The notes: a model not told the origin generated them from the sequence alone. 64,000 nucleotides of DNA from Rhodanobacter sp. C03 (GCF_002001175.1 NZ_MUNT01000001.1:992001-1056000); one strand, 5' to 3'; shown: positions 27,856 to 38,366, numbered from the stretch's first letter. Numbers and translations are program-made.

Positions 27856-28190
27856 TGAGCACCGAAGCCAAAGCGATCCTGCGTGGCGCCCGCATCTCGG
27901 CGCAAAAGGCACGCCTGGTGGCTGATCTGGTCCGCGGGCTTCCCGTGGGCCGGGCCAGCGACGTGCTGACCTACACCAACAAGAAGGCTGCGGTCCTTGT
28001 TCGCAAGGTGCTGCTGTCGGCCGTCGCCAACGCCGAGAACAATCTCGGTGCTGATGTCGACGAGCTGAAAGTATCCAGCATCTTCGTTGATGAAGGTCCG
28101 GCGATGAAACGCATGCACGCCCGCGCCAAAGGCCGCGGTTCGCGCATTCTCAAGCGCACCAGCCACATCACTGTGGTTGTTGGTAACTGA
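27855..28190 (+). CDS. rplV: 50S ribosomal protein L22
   Basis: Large-subunit protein with a long hairpin lining the exit tunnel. The 111-residue protein has [17 protein letters not shown] at the N-terminus and the hairpin region [22 protein letters not shown] 27855 forms TGATG with the rpsS stop; the GTG one codon earlier is not needed. rpsC begins 15 nt downstream. Confidence 0.97.
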   Translation: MSTEAKAILRGARISAQKARLVADLVRGLPVGRASDVLTYTNKKAAVLVRKVLLSAVANAENNLGADVDELKVSSIFVDEGPAMKRMHARAKGRGSRILKRTSHITVVVGN

Positions 28191-28205
28191 CCGAGGATAT
28201 AGACG

Positions 28206-28961
28206 ATGGGTCATAAAGTTCATCCCACCGGTATCCGCCTCGGCATTGCCAAGGACTGGAACTCGAAGTGGTTCGCCAACAAGGGCGATTATGCAAAGTA
28301 TCTCGTGGCCGACATCAAGGTCCGCGACATGCTCAAGAAGAAGCTGGCTGCCGCTGGCATCTCGAAGATCCAGATCGAGCGTCCGGCCAAGACCGCACGC
28401 GTGACGATCCACACCGCCCGTCCGGGCGTGGTGATCGGCAAGAAGGGCGAGGATATCGAGAAGCTGCGCAAGGAAGTCAGCGACATGATGGGCGTTCCGA
28501 CGCACATCAACGTCAATGAAGTGCGCAAGCCTGAGCTGGACGCGCAGCTGGTGGCCGAGTCGATCGCGCAGCAGCTCGAGCGCCGCATCATGTTCCGCCG
28601 CGCGATGAAGCGCTCGGTCGGCAACGCGATGCGCCTGGGTGCGCTGGGCATCAAGATCAACGTCTCCGGTCGTCTGAATGGTGCCGAGATCGCCCGTTCC
28701 GAGTGGAGCCGCGAGGGTCGCGTGCCGCTGCATACGCTGCGTGCCGATATCGACTACGGCACCGCCGAAGCGAAAACCACCTACGGCATCATCGGCATCA
28801 AGGTGTGGATCTACAAGGGTGAGGTCTTCGATCTGGCGGCGGCATCGCAGGAGTCGAAGGACGAGCCGTCCTCGCAGCCGCGCCGTGAAGGTGGCGAAGG
28901 TCGTCGTAACGATTCGCGTCGCGAGGCCGGTGACGGCCGCCGCGAGCGGACTGCGAAGTAA
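28206..28961 (+). CDS. rpsC: 30S ribosomal protein S3
   Basis: Small-subunit head protein at the mRNA entry tunnel, with helicase-like activity together with S4 and S5. The 251-residue protein has a KH type II domain with [20 protein letters not shown] (GKKG loop) and the C-terminal S3 domain. A basic, Glu/Arg-rich tail after residue about 215 ([10 protein letters not shown] region) makes it somewhat longer than E. coli S3. rplP follows by 11 nt. Confidence 0.98.
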   Translation: MGHKVHPTGIRLGIAKDWNSKWFANKGDYAKYLVADIKVRDMLKKKLAAAGISKIQIERPAKTARVTIHTARPGVVIGKKGEDIEKLRKEVSDMMGVPTHINVNEVRKPELDAQLVAESIAQQLERRIMFRRAMKRSVGNAMRLGALGIKINVSGRLNGAEIARSEWSREGRVPLHTLRADIDYGTAEAKTTYGIIGIKVWIYKGEVFDLAAASQESKDEPSSQPRREGGEGRRNDSRREAGDGRRERTAK

Positions 28962-28972
28962 GGAGAGTTGCC

Positions 28973-29386
28973 ATGTTGCAACCCAAGCGAACCAAATACC
29001 GCAAGCAGTTCAAAGGCCGTAACGACGGTCTGGCCCAGTGCTCCAACCTCGTCAGCTTTGGCGAGTACGGCCTGAAGGCAACGACCCACGGTGCGCTCAC
29101 CGCGCGCCAGATCGAAGCCGCCCGTCGTTGCATCACCCGTTTCGTCAAGCGTGGTGGCAAGCTGTGGATCCGCGTGTTCCCGGACAAGCCGATCACCAAG
29201 AAGCCGATCGAAGTGCGAATGGGCGCGGGCAAGGGCAGTGTCGAGTTCTGGGTCGCCCCGATCCAGCCCGGCCGCATGCTTTATGAAATCGAGGGCATCG
29301 ACGAGGCAACGGCACGCGAGGCATTCCGCCTGGCCGCCGCCAAGCTCTCGGTGCAGACACAGTTTGTTACCCGGGCGGTGATGTGA
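28973..29386 (+). CDS. rplP: 50S ribosomal protein L16
   Basis: Binds near the A site and helps tRNA accommodation. The 137-residue protein has [16 protein letters not shown], the [11 protein letters not shown] segment with the [10 protein letters not shown]-type helix ([15 protein letters not shown] here), and [19 protein letters not shown]; the Arg in the AR-x-A region matches the hydroxylation site of E. coli L16. The stop overlaps the rpmC ATG by one base (TGATG). Confidence 0.98.
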   Translation: MLQPKRTKYRKQFKGRNDGLAQCSNLVSFGEYGLKATTHGALTARQIEAARRCITRFVKRGGKLWIRVFPDKPITKKPIEVRMGAGKGSVEFWVAPIQPGRMLYEIEGIDEATAREAFRLAAAKLSVQTQFVTRAVM

Positions 29387-29571
29387 TGGCCACCAAAGAT
29401 ATCAATAACCAGTCGGCCGAAGAGCTGAACCAGCATCTGCTGGATCTGCGCAAGGAGCAGTTCAATCTGCGCATGCAGAAAGGCTCCGGCCAGCTCACTC
29501 AGCCGCACCAGCTTCGCCGCGTTCGGCGTGACATCGCCCGCACGAAGTTTGTGCTCGGCGGCAAGAAGTAA
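29386..29571 (+). CDS. rpmC: 50S ribosomal protein L29
   Basis: Small helical protein at the tunnel exit next to L23. The 61-residue protein has the two-helix family pattern with SAEELNQHLLDLRKEQFNLR, then GQLTQPHQLRRVRRDIARTK. ATG 29386 overlaps the rplP stop; an in-frame GTG directly before it is not needed. rpsQ follows after 12 nt. Confidence 0.96.
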   Translation: MATKDINNQSAEELNQHLLDLRKEQFNLRMQKGSGQLTQPHQLRRVRRDIARTKFVLGGKK

Positions 29572-29583
29572 GGGACGGCCGAC

Positions 29584-29859
29584 ATGAGCGACAACCAGAT
29601 TCAACAAGTAGAAAAGCAGACGCGTACCCTCGAAGGTCGCGTTACCAGCAACAAGATGGACAAGACGGTCACCGTACTGGTCGAGCGTCAGGTTCAGCAC
29701 TGGCTGCTCGGCAAGATCATCCGCCGTTCGACCAAGCTGCATGCGCAGGACGACCTGGGTGCAAACGAGGGTGACCTCGTGCGTATCGCTGAGTGCCGTC
29801 CGTTGTCCAAGACCAAACATCACCGCGTGGTTGAAATCATCACGCGCGCCAAAGTCTAA
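29584..29859 (+). CDS. rpsQ: 30S ribosomal protein S17
   Basis: OB-fold protein that binds the 5' domain of 16S rRNA early in assembly. The 91-residue protein has [33 protein letters not shown] and the conserved [19 protein letters not shown] block. It is the last gene of the S10 operon; rplN of the spc set follows after only 14 nt with no promoter or terminator visible, so the two operons may be read through here. Confidence 0.98.
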   Translation: MSDNQIQQVEKQTRTLEGRVTSNKMDKTVTVLVERQVQHWLLGKIIRRSTKLHAQDDLGANEGDLVRIAECRPLSKTKHHRVVEIITRAKV

Positions 29860-29873
29860 GGGAGGGTGCAGCC

Positions 29874-30242
29874 ATGATCCAGATGCAAAGCACGCTTTCC
29901 GCAGCGGACAACAGCGGCGCGAAGGAGCTGATGTGCATCAAGGTGCTCGGCGGCTCCAAGCGCCGTTACGCCGCGATCGGTGACGTCATCAAGGTCACCG
30001 TGAAGGATGCGATTCCGCGCGGCAAGGTAAAGAAGGGTGAGGTGTACAATGCCGTGGTGGTTCGTACCGCCAAGGGTGTGCGCCGTCCCGATGGCTCGCT
30101 GATCCGTTTCGACGGCAATGCAGCGGTCCTCCTCAACAACAAGCTCGAGCCGATCGGCACCCGTATTTTCGGACCGGTTACCCGCGAGCTGCGCAGCGAG
30201 AAGTTCATGAAGATCGTCTCGCTCGCGCCCGAAGTGCTCTGA
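29874..30242 (+). CDS. rplN: 50S ribosomal protein L14
   Basis: Interface protein contacting 16S rRNA helix 14 and the binding target of the silencing factor RsfS. The 122-residue protein begins [27 protein letters not shown] and has the [23 protein letters not shown] block. GGGAGG lies upstream of ATG 29874. First gene of the spc set; rplX follows by 14 nt. Confidence 0.98.
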   Translation: MIQMQSTLSAADNSGAKELMCIKVLGGSKRRYAAIGDVIKVTVKDAIPRGKVKKGEVYNAVVVRTAKGVRRPDGSLIRFDGNAAVLLNNKLEPIGTRIFGPVTRELRSEKFMKIVSLAPEVL

Positions 30243-30256
30243 GCGGAGATCACAAA

Positions 30257-30571
30257 ATGAACCGTATCCGTAAGGGTGATCAGGTCCTCGTGATCACCGG
30301 CAAAAACAAGGGTCAGCGCGGCGATGTGCTGCGTGTTGCAGACGACCGTGTGTTCGTCTCCAACGTGAATCTGATCAAGCGTCACACCAAGCCGAATCCG
30401 CAGGCCAACCAGGCTGGCGGCATCGTCGAGCGTGAGGCCTCGATCCATCTCTCCAATGTGCAGCTGTTCAACCCCGCCACGAACAAGGGTGAACGCGTCG
30501 GCACCAAAACGCTCGAAGATGGGCGCAAGGTCCGCGTGTTCCGTTCGACTGGCGAGGTCGTGGACGCGTAA
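30257..30571 (+). CDS. rplX: 50S ribosomal protein L24
   Basis: Assembly initiator with a KOW domain that binds the 5' end of 23S rRNA. The 104-residue protein has [19 protein letters not shown] (KOW) and [13 protein letters not shown]; no zinc site is seen. It lies 14 nt after rplN and 11 nt before rplE. Confidence 0.98.
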   Translation: MNRIRKGDQVLVITGKNKGQRGDVLRVADDRVFVSNVNLIKRHTKPNPQANQAGGIVEREASIHLSNVQLFNPATNKGERVGTKTLEDGRKVRVFRSTGEVVDA

Positions 30572-30582
30572 GGAACACGATC

Positions 30583-31122
30583 ATGACGCGCCTTGAAAAT
30601 TTTTATAAAGACCAGGTAGTAGCCAAGCTCACCGAGCAGTTCGGCTATCAGAATGTGATGCAGGTTCCCCGCATCACCAAGATCACGCTGAACATGGGCG
30701 TGGGCGAAGCTGCGGGCAACAAGAAAGTGCTCGAGAACGCCGTGGCCGACATGGCCAAGATCGCCGGCCAGAAGCCGATCACGACCAAGGCGCGCGTTTC
30801 CGTGGCCTCGTTCAAGATCCGTGATGGTTGGCCGATCGGCTGCAAGGTCACCTTGCGCCGCGCGCAGATGTGGGAATTCCTGGATCGCCTGATCAACATC
30901 TCGCTGCCGCGCGTCCGCGACTTCCGTGGTGTGTCGGCACGTGCCTTTGATGGCCGTGGCAACTACAACTTCGGTATCAAGGAACAGATCATCTTCCCTG
31001 AGATCGATTTCGATCAGGTCGATGCGCTGCGTGGCATGGATATCTCCATCACCACCACCGCGAAGACCGACGACGAGGCGAAGGCCTTGTTGACTGCATT
31101 CAGCTTCCCGTTCCGCAACTGA
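30583..31122 (+). CDS. rplE: 50S ribosomal protein L5
   Basis: 5S rRNA-binding protein of the central protuberance that contacts P-site tRNA. The 179-residue protein has [20 protein letters not shown], the [20 protein letters not shown] block and [21 protein letters not shown]. In E. coli, S8 represses the spc message near this gene. rpsN follows after 14 nt. Confidence 0.98.
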   Translation: MTRLENFYKDQVVAKLTEQFGYQNVMQVPRITKITLNMGVGEAAGNKKVLENAVADMAKIAGQKPITTKARVSVASFKIRDGWPIGCKVTLRRAQMWEFLDRLINISLPRVRDFRGVSARAFDGRGNYNFGIKEQIIFPEIDFDQVDALRGMDISITTTAKTDDEAKALLTAFSFPFRN

Positions 31123-31136
31123 TAGGCGCGTAATCC

Positions 31137-31442
31137 ATGGCCAAGACATCAATGGTGAACCGCGATATCAAGCGGACCAAGCTCGTCCAGAAGTTCGCCG
31201 CCAAGCGCGCCGGCCTGAAGGCGATCGTGCTGAGCCCAGCTTCTTCGTATGAAGAGAAGATGGAAGCCCAGTCCAAGCTGCAGAAGCTGCCGCGCGACGC
31301 CAGCCCGTCACGTCAGCGCACCCGCTGCGCCTTGACCGGTCGGCCGCGTGCGGTTTACGCAAAGTTCGGCCTTGGCCGCAACAAGCTGCGTGAAGCGACC
31401 ATGCGCGGCGACGTGCCTGGTCTGCGCAAGGCCAGCTGGTAA
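31137..31442 (+). CDS. rpsN: 30S ribosomal protein S14 (zinc-free long form)
   Basis: Head protein of the small subunit. At 101 residues with no CxxC pairs it is the long C-minus form, which does not need zinc. It carries the family block [20 protein letters not shown] and [18 protein letters not shown] at the C-terminus. A 221-nt spacer with its own leader-like hairpins follows, unlike the tight spacing elsewhere in this operon. Confidence 0.98.
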   Translation: MAKTSMVNRDIKRTKLVQKFAAKRAGLKAIVLSPASSYEEKMEAQSKLQKLPRDASPSRQRTRCALTGRPRAVYAKFGLGRNKLREATMRGDVPGLRKASW

Positions 31443-31537
31443 TACCCGACACGGACCGGTTCGCGGAGTCGAGGCTTCGCGATCGGTTCACCCGGCGGCA
31501 TGTTTGTGCCGCCGCTGATGCGACTACCGCATCGAGA

Positions 31538-31567
31538 TTCGCTAAAATCTGGAAATGCTGATATAGT
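31538..31567 (+). promoter_or_regulatory. Possible internal promoter and leader upstream of rpsH
   Basis: TGATATAGT at 31559-31567 is an extended -10 (TGn plus TATAGT); a weak TTCGCT at 31538-31543 lies 18 nt before the hexamer. Downstream, GCCGAC and GTCGGC form a small hairpin with a GTTTT loop (about 31588-31604). The 221-nt rpsN-rpsH spacer has no other gene. A weak alternative -10 (TAAAAT) lies at 31543. Confidence 0.3.
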
Positions 31568-31663
31568 CGGCGGTCTGCGCAAGGCAGGCCGACGTTTTGT
31601 CGGCTCACAATCTGATTGATTTCCGGTTTTATCGGATATCGGTGCACTCTGAAGGATGTTTTC

Positions 31664-32059
31664 ATGAGCATGACTGATCCCATCGCCGATCTGTTCACGC
31701 GTGTCCGCAATGCCCAGGCCATGGGCAAGCCGGCCGTGCGTATGCCGTCGTCGAAACTGAAGGTGGCGATCGCCGACCTTCTCAAGAACGAGGGCTACAT
31801 CCTCGACGCCAAGACTTCCGCCGAGGAAGGCAAGCCGGTGCTCGAGATCAAGCTCAAGTATTTCGAGGGCCAGCCGGCCATCGAGACCATCTCCCGTGTC
31901 AGCCGCTCCGGCCTGCGTGTGTATCGCGGCAAGGACGAGCTGCCGAAGGTCCTCGGCGGCCTGGGTATCTCGATCATTTCGACTTCCGCCGGTCTGTTGA
32001 CCGATGCGCAGGCCCGTGCCAAGGGTCTGGGCGGCGAAGTCATCGGCCAAGTGGCATAA
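31664..32059 (+). CDS. rpsH: 30S ribosomal protein S8
   Basis: Primary 16S rRNA-binding protein of the platform and, in E. coli, repressor of the spc operon. The 131-residue protein has [16 protein letters not shown] and the C-terminal [20 protein letters not shown] block. ATG 31664 has GAAGGATG about 8 nt upstream; an upstream extension of the frame to 31616 is not conserved-looking. rplF follows by 11 nt. Confidence 0.97.
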   Translation: MSMTDPIADLFTRVRNAQAMGKPAVRMPSSKLKVAIADLLKNEGYILDAKTSAEEGKPVLEIKLKYFEGQPAIETISRVSRSGLRVYRGKDELPKVLGGLGISIISTSAGLLTDAQARAKGLGGEVIGQVA

Positions 32060-32070
32060 GGAGTCTTTCG

Positions 32071-32598
32071 ATGTCACGTGTAGCCAAGAAACCGATTTCC
32101 CTGCCGAAGGGTGTGGAGCTGACCGTCGCTGCCGACGCGATCTCCGTGAAGGGCCCGAAGGGCACCTTGTCCGTGCATCACCTGCCGGGCGTCACTGTCG
32201 CTGTGGACAATGGTGTTGCCACCATCAGCCTCGCTGAAGGCACCGACGACAAGTTCGGCGGTACCGCTCGCGCGCTGCTGGCCAACATGGTCACCGGCGT
32301 TTCCACCGGCTACGAGCGCAAGCTTGAGCTGGTCGGCGTGGGTTACCGCGTCGCCATGCAGGGCAAGTCGCTGAACCTGAGCTTGGGCTTCTCGCATCCG
32401 GTGGTATTCGAGGCGCCGGAAGGCATCAGCATCGAAACCCCGACGCAGACCGAAGTCCTGATCAAGGGCAACGACAAGCAGGTTGTGGGTCAGGTCGCGG
32501 CCAAGATTCGCGGCTTCCGTCCGCCGGAGCCCTACAAGGGTAAGGGCGTGCGCTATGCCGGTGAGAAGATCACGCTGAAGGAAGCCAAGAAGGCTTAA
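32071..32598 (+). CDS. rplF: 50S ribosomal protein L6
   Basis: Two-domain protein near the sarcin-ricin loop and GTPase centre. The 175-residue protein begins [19 protein letters not shown] and has [24 protein letters not shown] and the conserved C-terminal [24 protein letters not shown] precedes ATG 32071. A 94-nt spacer with a repeated hairpin element separates it from rplR. Confidence 0.98.
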   Translation: MSRVAKKPISLPKGVELTVAADAISVKGPKGTLSVHHLPGVTVAVDNGVATISLAEGTDDKFGGTARALLANMVTGVSTGYERKLELVGVGYRVAMQGKSLNLSLGFSHPVVFEAPEGISIETPTQTEVLIKGNDKQVVGQVAAKIRGFRPPEPYKGKGVRYAGEKITLKEAKKA

Positions 32599-32618
32599 GT
32601 ACGCAGTCCCTGCGTGTG

Positions 32619-32655
32619 GAAGCGGCCATTCATTGCCGCACTCCTCACAAGAGCT
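32619..32655 (+). repeat. 37-nt element upstream of rplR (copy 1 of 2)
   Basis: GAAGCGGCCATTCATTGCCG and the following bases to AAGAGCT match the element upstream of rplQ (38241-38277) at 33 of 37 positions. It can form a GCGGC/GCCGC hairpin. It ends 37 nt before the rplR start. Confidence 0.6.
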
Positions 32656-32692
32656 GCCAAATCAAGTCGATCCGCTTTCTGGAGATATCACG

Positions 32693-33046
32693 ATGAACAA
32701 GAACGAAAATCGCCTGCGTCGCGCCAAGTCCACGCGCTGCCATATCCGCAAGCTGGCTGTTGCCCGCCTGTCGGTACACCGCACCGGTCAGCACATTTAC
32801 GCACAGGTGTTCGATGCTTCCGGCGTGAACGTGGTGGCTGCGGCCTCCACCGTGCAGAAGTCGGTTGCCGAAGGCCTCAAGGGTACCAAGAACCTGACCG
32901 CTGCTGCTGCGGTGGGCAAGGCAGTTGCCGAACGTGCGATGGCGGCGGGTATCGAGTCGGTGGCGTTTGATCGCTCCGGCTTCCGCTTCCATGGCCGCAT
33001 CAAGGCGCTGGCCGATGCCGCGCGTGAAGCGGGCCTCAAGTTCTAA
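32693..33046 (+). CDS. rplR: 50S ribosomal protein L18
   Basis: Binds 5S rRNA and docks it on the large subunit. The 117-residue protein begins [20 protein letters not shown], has [17 protein letters not shown] and ends with [26 protein letters not shown] lies upstream of ATG 32693. The 98-nt spacer to rpsE contains an 8-bp hairpin (GGGAATCA 33058-33065 with TGATTCCC 33075-33082). Confidence 0.97.
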   Translation: MNKNENRLRRAKSTRCHIRKLAVARLSVHRTGQHIYAQVFDASGVNVVAAASTVQKSVAEGLKGTKNLTAAAAVGKAVAERAMAAGIESVAFDRSGFRFHGRIKALADAAREAGLKF

Positions 33047-33144
33047 AAGCGCTACCTGGGAATCAGGCAGGTCTTGATTCCCGTTGCTTCACCTACAACT
33101 CCAAGCGGCTCAGCCGCAAGTAAAGTCCTGGCCTAGCCGGGCAC

Positions 33145-33666
33145 ATGGAAAAGAACATGTCTTCTAACGATCGCGAAAATTCGGACGGCTTGCTCGAGAA
33201 GCTTATCGCCGTCAACCGCGTGGCCAAGACCGTCAAGGGTGGCCGCCAGATGAGCTTCACCGCACTGACCGTGGTCGGTGATGGCGAGGGCAAGGTCGGC
33301 TTCGGTTATGGCAAGGCGCGTGAAGTGCCGGTCGCCATCTCCAAGGCGATGGAGCGTGCCCGCCGCCAGATGGTGAACATCGAGCTGAACAACGGCACCC
33401 TGTGGTACGCCATCAAGGCCAACCACGGTGCAGCCCGCGTCTACATGCAGCCCGCTTCGGAAGGTACTGGCGTGATCGCCGGTGGCGCCATGCGCGCTGT
33501 GCTGGAAGTGGTCGGTGTCAAGAACGTGCTGGCCAAGGCCGTCGGTTCGCGCAACCCGATCAACCTGGTGCGCGCGACCATCAAGGGCCTGCAGGCGGTT
33601 GCCTCGCCCAAGAAGATCGCCGCCAAGCGTGGCAAGACCCTGGATGAGGTGCTCGGCAATGGCTAA
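33145..33666 (+). CDS. rpsE: 30S ribosomal protein S5
   Basis: Small-subunit protein at the mRNA entry and decoding fidelity region. It has an S5 double-stranded RNA-binding domain ([16 protein letters not shown], then [20 protein letters not shown]) and the C-terminal [18 protein letters not shown] block. ATG 33145 gives 173 residues; ATG 33157, preceded by GGAAAAG, gives 169 and may be the true start. The last 8 nt overlap rpmD. Confidence 0.97.
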   Translation: MEKNMSSNDRENSDGLLEKLIAVNRVAKTVKGGRQMSFTALTVVGDGEGKVGFGYGKAREVPVAISKAMERARRQMVNIELNNGTLWYAIKANHGAARVYMQPASEGTGVIAGGAMRAVLEVVGVKNVLAKAVGSRNPINLVRATIKGLQAVASPKKIAAKRGKTLDEVLGNG

Positions 33667-33859
33667 GTCTCAACAAACTGCCGACAAGACCGTGCGCGTG
33701 CGCCTGGTCAAGGGCCTGCGCGGCGTGCAGGCGCGTCATCGCCTCAGCGTCAAGGCGCTGGGCCTGGGCAAGATCAACGATGTCCGCGACCTGAAGGACA
33801 GCCCGCAGGTGCGCGGTCTGATCAACACGGTCTATTACCTGGTCCGGGTCGAGGAGTAA
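33659..33859 (+). CDS. rpmD: 50S ribosomal protein L30
   Basis: Small 23S-binding protein, 66 residues: [20 protein letters not shown], then the [20 protein letters not shown] motif and [16 protein letters not shown] end. ATG 33659 overlaps the rpsE stop by 8 nt, which implies translational coupling. rplO begins 5 nt downstream. Confidence 0.95.
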   Translation: MAKSQQTADKTVRVRLVKGLRGVQARHRLSVKALGLGKINDVRDLKDSPQVRGLINTVYYLVRVEE

Positions 33860-33864
33860 GCATC

Positions 33865-34296
33865 ATGCGTTTGAATACACTTAAGCCGAACGACGGCTCG
33901 CACAAGACGCGTCTGCGCGTTGGTCGTGGTATCGGTTCGGGCATGGGCAAGACGGCGGGCCGCGGACACAAGGGTCAGCACGCTCGCGCCGGTGGTACCC
34001 ACAAGTTCGGTTTCGAAGGCGGTCAGATGCCGCTGAATCGTCGGATGCCGAAAGTCGGCTTCCGTTCGAAGAAGAAAGTCGAGAGCCAGGAAGTAATGCT
34101 GTATCAGCTGGCCAACCTCAAGGCTGACGTGATCGACGTCGTCGCGCTGCATCAGGCTGGCCTGATCAGCAGCCGCGCGAAGAAGGTCAAGGTCGTTCTC
34201 AAGGGTGAAATCGGTCGCGCGGTGAAGTTGTCGGGTCTGCTGGCTACCGCCGGCGCCAAGGCAGCCATCGAGGCGGCCGGCGGCAGCGTGGAGTAA
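33865..34296 (+). CDS. rplO: 50S ribosomal protein L15
   Basis: Late-assembly protein with a long Gly/Arg-rich N-terminal extension ([19 protein letters not shown] and [19 protein letters not shown]) that threads into 23S rRNA. 143 residues. It lies 5 nt after rpmD and 4 nt before secY, so ribosome and Sec channel synthesis are coupled. Confidence 0.98.
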   Translation: MRLNTLKPNDGSHKTRLRVGRGIGSGMGKTAGRGHKGQHARAGGTHKFGFEGGQMPLNRRMPKVGFRSKKKVESQEVMLYQLANLKADVIDVVALHQAGLISSRAKKVKVVLKGEIGRAVKLSGLLATAGAKAAIEAAGGSVE

Positions 34297-34300
34297 TCAG

Positions 34301-35623
34301 GTGGCAGCAGCCAAGGGCAATGCACTCGGCAAGCTCGGCAAACTGACCGAGCTGCGTCAGCGCATCTTCTTCGTGATCGGTGCGCTGGTGGTGTTCCGGC
34401 TGGGTTCGTTCATTCCGGTTCCGGGCGTCAATCCGGAGGCGATGACCAACCTGGTCAACGGCAACGGTCTGATGGACATGTTCAACATGTTCTCGGGTGG
34501 TGCACTGGCGCGCTTCTCGGTGTTCGCACTCGGCGTGATCCCGTACATCTCGGCGTCGATCGTGTTCCAGATGATGGGCTCGGTCGTGCCAAGCCTGCAG
34601 GGCTTGCGCAAGGAAGGCGAGGCCGGCAAGCGCAAGATGACGATGTATACGCGCTATGCCACGGTGGGTTTGGCCGCGTTCCAGTCGTTCGGTATTGCGG
34701 TGGCGTTGCAGAATCAGGTCGCCGCGGGTGGCGCGCCGGTGGTCTACACGCCAGGCTTCGGTTTCATCATGTCATCCGTGGTCGGACTGACCGCCGGCAC
34801 GATGTTCCTGATGTGGCTGGGCGAGCAGATGACGGAGCGTGGCATCGGCAACGGCATTTCGCTGCTGATCTTCGCCGGTATCGTCGCCGGTCTGCCAGGT
34901 GCGGTGGTGCATACGTTGGGCATGGCCAACAACGGCGAGCTGTCGCTGATCAAGCTGCTGATGGTGTTTGGCTTGGTGATGCTGGTGACTGCTTTCGTGG
35001 TGTTCATGGAGCGTGCGCAGCGACGGATCACGGTGAACTACGCTCGGCGTTCGGGTGGGCAGAAGGCCTACATGAACCAGAGCTCGAGCTTGCCGCTGAA
35101 GATCAACATGGCGGGCGTGATCCCGCCGATCTTTGCCTCGAGCCTGCTGATGTTCCCGGCGACCGCGATCAGCTGGTTCAGCACCGGTCAGCAGTCGCGC
35201 TGGCTGCAGGATCTGACGCAGTCGCTGAGTCCAGGTAATCCGCTGTACTCGATCGTGTTTTCGGTATTGGTGATCGGTTTTGCGTTCTTCTATACGGCGA
35301 TTGTGTTCAACGCCGATGAGACCGCCGACAACCTCAAGCGGTCGGGTGCGCTGATTCCGGGCATTCGTCCGGGTCGTGCCACGGCCAGTTACATCGATGC
35401 GGTGATGACCCGGCTTACCGGCGTCGGCGCGTTGTATCTGGTACTGGTGTGTCTGGTGCCATCGTTCATGCAGCAGGCCTGGCATGTGCCGTTCTATTTC
35501 GGTGGCACGTCGCTGCTGATCGTGGTGGTGGTGGTGATGGATTTCACGGCTCAGGTGCAGGCGCATCTGGTCAGTCACCAGTACGAGAGTCTGCTCAAGA
35601 AGGCCAATCTGCGTCGCAGCTGA
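34301..35623 (+). CDS. secY: Preprotein translocase subunit SecY
   Basis: Core of the SecYEG channel in the inner membrane, 440 residues with about ten hydrophobic segments. Visible are the N-terminal [20 protein letters not shown], the plug-side [20 protein letters not shown], the cytosolic loop [15 protein letters not shown] that contacts SecA and the ribosome, and [19 protein letters not shown]. It starts with GTG 34301, which has GGAG 7 nt upstream; no better ATG exists. rpmJ, which follows secY in E. coli, is absent from the 127-nt spacer. Confidence 0.97.
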   Translation: MAAAKGNALGKLGKLTELRQRIFFVIGALVVFRLGSFIPVPGVNPEAMTNLVNGNGLMDMFNMFSGGALARFSVFALGVIPYISASIVFQMMGSVVPSLQGLRKEGEAGKRKMTMYTRYATVGLAAFQSFGIAVALQNQVAAGGAPVVYTPGFGFIMSSVVGLTAGTMFLMWLGEQMTERGIGNGISLLIFAGIVAGLPGAVVHTLGMANNGELSLIKLLMVFGLVMLVTAFVVFMERAQRRITVNYARRSGGQKAYMNQSSSLPLKINMAGVIPPIFASSLLMFPATAISWFSTGQQSRWLQDLTQSLSPGNPLYSIVFSVLVIGFAFFYTAIVFNADETADNLKRSGALIPGIRPGRATASYIDAVMTRLTGVGALYLVLVCLVPSFMQQAWHVPFYFGGTSLLIVVVVVMDFTAQVQAHLVSHQYESLLKKANLRRS

Positions 35624-35679
35624 GGCTGTCAACAGAGTGGTCATAGTCGGGGAGTCGCGGCACCGTGGTGTCGCAGGGC

Positions 35680-35708
35680 TTTCCAGTCAGGGTAATTCAG
35701 GTTAGAAT
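35680..35708 (+). promoter_or_regulatory. Predicted sigma-70 promoter of the alpha operon
   Basis: TTTCCA (35680-35685), 17-nt spacer and TAGAAT (35703-35708) lie upstream of rpsM. The transcript would begin near 35715 and drive rpsM-rpsK-rpsD-rpoA-rplQ. Confidence 0.6.
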
Positions 35709-35750
35709 TGCGCGTTTACCGCGCACGAAAAGCATCGGAGAAAGTACATC

Positions 35751-36107
35751 ATGGCGCGCATCGCGGGTGTCAATTTGCCGGTCCAGAAGCATGTCTGGGT
35801 TGGTCTGCAGAGCATTTTCGGTATCGGCCGTAGCCGAGCCAAGAAGGTCTGCGTGGATGCTGGCGTGGTTCCCACCACCCAGATCAAGTCCCTCAGTGAA
35901 GGCGAGGTGGAGAAGATCCGCCACGAAATCGCCAAGTACACCGTCGAAGGCGATCTGCGCCGTGAGGTGGGTATGGCCATCAAGCGCCTGATGGACCTGG
36001 GTTGCTACCGTGGCCTGCGCCATCGTCGCGGCCTGCCGGTGCGCGGCCAGCGCACGCGTACCAACGCACGTACCCGCAAGGGTCCCCGTCGCGCGATCAA
36101 GAAGTAA
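35751..36107 (+). CDS. rpsM: 30S ribosomal protein S13
   Basis: Head protein contacting tRNA and L5 across the subunit bridge. The 118-residue protein begins [20 protein letters not shown] and has the helix-turn region and a basic C-terminal tail ([17 protein letters not shown]) reaching the P site. First gene of the alpha operon; rpsK follows after 12 nt. Confidence 0.98.
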   Translation: MARIAGVNLPVQKHVWVGLQSIFGIGRSRAKKVCVDAGVVPTTQIKSLSEGEVEKIRHEIAKYTVEGDLRREVGMAIKRLMDLGCYRGLRHRRGLPVRGQRTRTNARTRKGPRRAIKK

Positions 36108-36119
36108 CGGATTCCGAAT

Positions 36120-36506
36120 ATGGCTAAGCCGGTCAAAACCAAGAAGAAGATCAAGCGCGTTGTCACGGATGCCGTGGCACACGTGCAGGCCTCCTTCAAC
36201 AACACCATCGTCACCATCACCGATCGCCAGGGCAATGCCTTGTCGTGGGCTACTGCCGGCGGCGCCGGTTTCCGTGGCTCGCGCAAGTCGACCCCGTTCG
36301 CTGCGCAGGTGGCCGCCGAAAAGGCTGGCCGTGCTGCAGGCGACTACGGCGTGAAGACTGTCGAAGTGCGCATCAAGGGTCCAGGCCCGGGTCGCGAGTC
36401 GGCGGTGCGTTCACTGAACGCGTTGGGCTACAAGGTGCTCAACATCATCGACGTCACGCCGATTCCGCATAACGGCTGCCGTCCCCCCAAGAAGCGTCGA
36501 GTCTAA
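36120..36506 (+). CDS. rpsK: 30S ribosomal protein S11
   Basis: Platform protein next to the E-site codon. The 128-residue protein has [35 protein letters not shown] and the invariant C-terminal [11 protein letters not shown]. The Asn-Gly of PHNGCRPP is the deamidation/isoaspartate site known in E. coli S11. It lies 12 nt after rpsM and 11 nt before rpsD. Confidence 0.98.
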   Translation: MAKPVKTKKKIKRVVTDAVAHVQASFNNTIVTITDRQGNALSWATAGGAGFRGSRKSTPFAAQVAAEKAGRAAGDYGVKTVEVRIKGPGPGRESAVRSLNALGYKVLNIIDVTPIPHNGCRPPKKRRV

Positions 36507-36517
36507 GGAGCATACCC

Positions 36518-37144
<627 letters not shown>

Positions 37145-37159
37145 TCACCGGAGTTCTGC

Positions 37160-38158
37160 ATGGCAGTTTCGTCAACTAGTGTGCTGCGGCCACGAGGCCT
37201 CAGCGTCGAACAGCTCGGAGCCAACCGCGCCAAGGTGGTGGTCGAGCCGCTCGAGCGTGGCTTCGGCCATACCCTGGGCAACGCGCTGCGTCGCGTACTG
37301 CTCTCCTCGATCCCTGGCAGCGCCATCGTCGAGGTTGAAATCGACGGCGTGCTGCACGAATACACCACCCTGGAAGGTCTGCAGGAGGACGTCATAGAAG
37401 TCCTGCTCAACCTCAAGGACGTGGCGATTCTTCAGCATACCGGCGATGAAGTCACCCTGACTTTGTCCAAGAAGGGCAAGGGCGTGGTCACGGCCGGCGA
37501 CATCGTCGTCGATCATTCGGTTGAGATCATCAACCCCGATCACGTGATCTGTCATCTGACCAAGGATGTCGCGCTCAACATGCGTCTGAAGGTGCGTCGC
37601 GGCGTCGGCTACCAGCCGGCCAGCACGCGTCAGCATCCGGATGATGAGGCACGTCCGATCGGTCGCCTGCAGCTGGACGCGTCGTTCGCGCCGGTGTTGC
37701 GCGTGGCTTACGAAGTGGACGCGGCTCGTGTCGAACAGCGCACCAACCTCGACAAGCTGGTCCTCGATATCGAGACCAATGGCACGATCGGTGCGGAAGA
37801 CGCAGTCCGCAAGGCTGCCGAGATCATCAACGATCAGCTGTCCGTGTTCGGTGATTTCTCGCGTCGCGAGAGCGCCACCGACAAGGCGGAGAAGAGCGGT
37901 TTCGATCCACTGTTGCTGCGCCCGATCGACGATCTGGAGCTCACCGTGCGTTCGGCGAACTGCCTGAAGGCCGAGAGCATCTACTACATCGGCGATCTGG
38001 TACAAAAGACCGAAGTCGAGCTGCTGAAGACGCCGAACCTGGGCAAGAAGTCGCTGACCGAAATCAAGGACGTGCTGGGCGGGCGTGGTCTCGCACTCGG
38101 CATGAAGCTTGAGAACTGGCCGCCGCCGGGCTTGTCCCACGGCATGCAGCTGGGTTGA
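37160..38158 (+). CDS. rpoA: DNA-directed RNA polymerase subunit alpha
   Basis: Scaffold for RNA polymerase assembly. The 332-residue protein has the N-terminal dimer domain with [20 protein letters not shown], a flexible linker near residues 235-250 and the C-terminal domain that binds UP elements and activators ([20 protein letters not shown], then [12 protein letters not shown]). It lies between rpsD and rplQ; a 208-nt spacer with hairpins follows. Confidence 0.98.
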   Translation: MAVSSTSVLRPRGLSVEQLGANRAKVVVEPLERGFGHTLGNALRRVLLSSIPGSAIVEVEIDGVLHEYTTLEGLQEDVIEVLLNLKDVAILQHTGDEVTLTLSKKGKGVVTAGDIVVDHSVEIINPDHVICHLTKDVALNMRLKVRRGVGYQPASTRQHPDDEARPIGRLQLDASFAPVLRVAYEVDAARVEQRTNLDKLVLDIETNGTIGAEDAVRKAAEIINDQLSVFGDFSRRESATDKAEKSGFDPLLLRPIDDLELTVRSANCLKAESIYYIGDLVQKTEVELLKTPNLGKKSLTEIKDVLGGRGLALGMKLENWPPPGLSHGMQLG

Positions 38159-38170
38159 TGAGTTGTTTTT

Positions 38171-38188
38171 GCGATCACACATGATCGC
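38171..38188 (+). repeat. Hairpin in the rpoA-rplQ spacer
   Basis: GCGATCA (38171-38177) and TGATCGC (38182-38188) form a 7-bp stem with a CACA loop, 12 nt after the rpoA stop. No T-run follows; it may trim or protect the upstream message. Confidence 0.45.
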
Positions 38189-38240
38189 AGCGGTATCGGC
38201 GCACTGGCGAGTTTGGGCATAGCTCTCTCGCCAGGTGCCA

Positions 38241-38277
38241 GAAGCGGCCATTCATGGCTGCACTTCTCATAAGAGCT
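38241..38277 (+). repeat. 37-nt element upstream of rplQ (copy 2 of 2)
   Basis: GAAGCGGCCATTCATGGCTG and the following bases to AAGAGCT match the element before rplR (32619-32655) at 33 of 37 positions. The GCGGCCA and TGGCTGC arms (38244-38250 and 38255-38261) pair with one G-U around TTCA. A GAGCTC inverted pair follows (about 38273-38293). Confidence 0.6.
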
Positions 38278-38366
38278 CGTTCTTATAGAGCTCATAATAG
38301 CGGGCAACCGCGGAAAGTCGGACCTGAGTGCCGGCTTTTCATAACAACAGATAGAGAGTTATTGCC

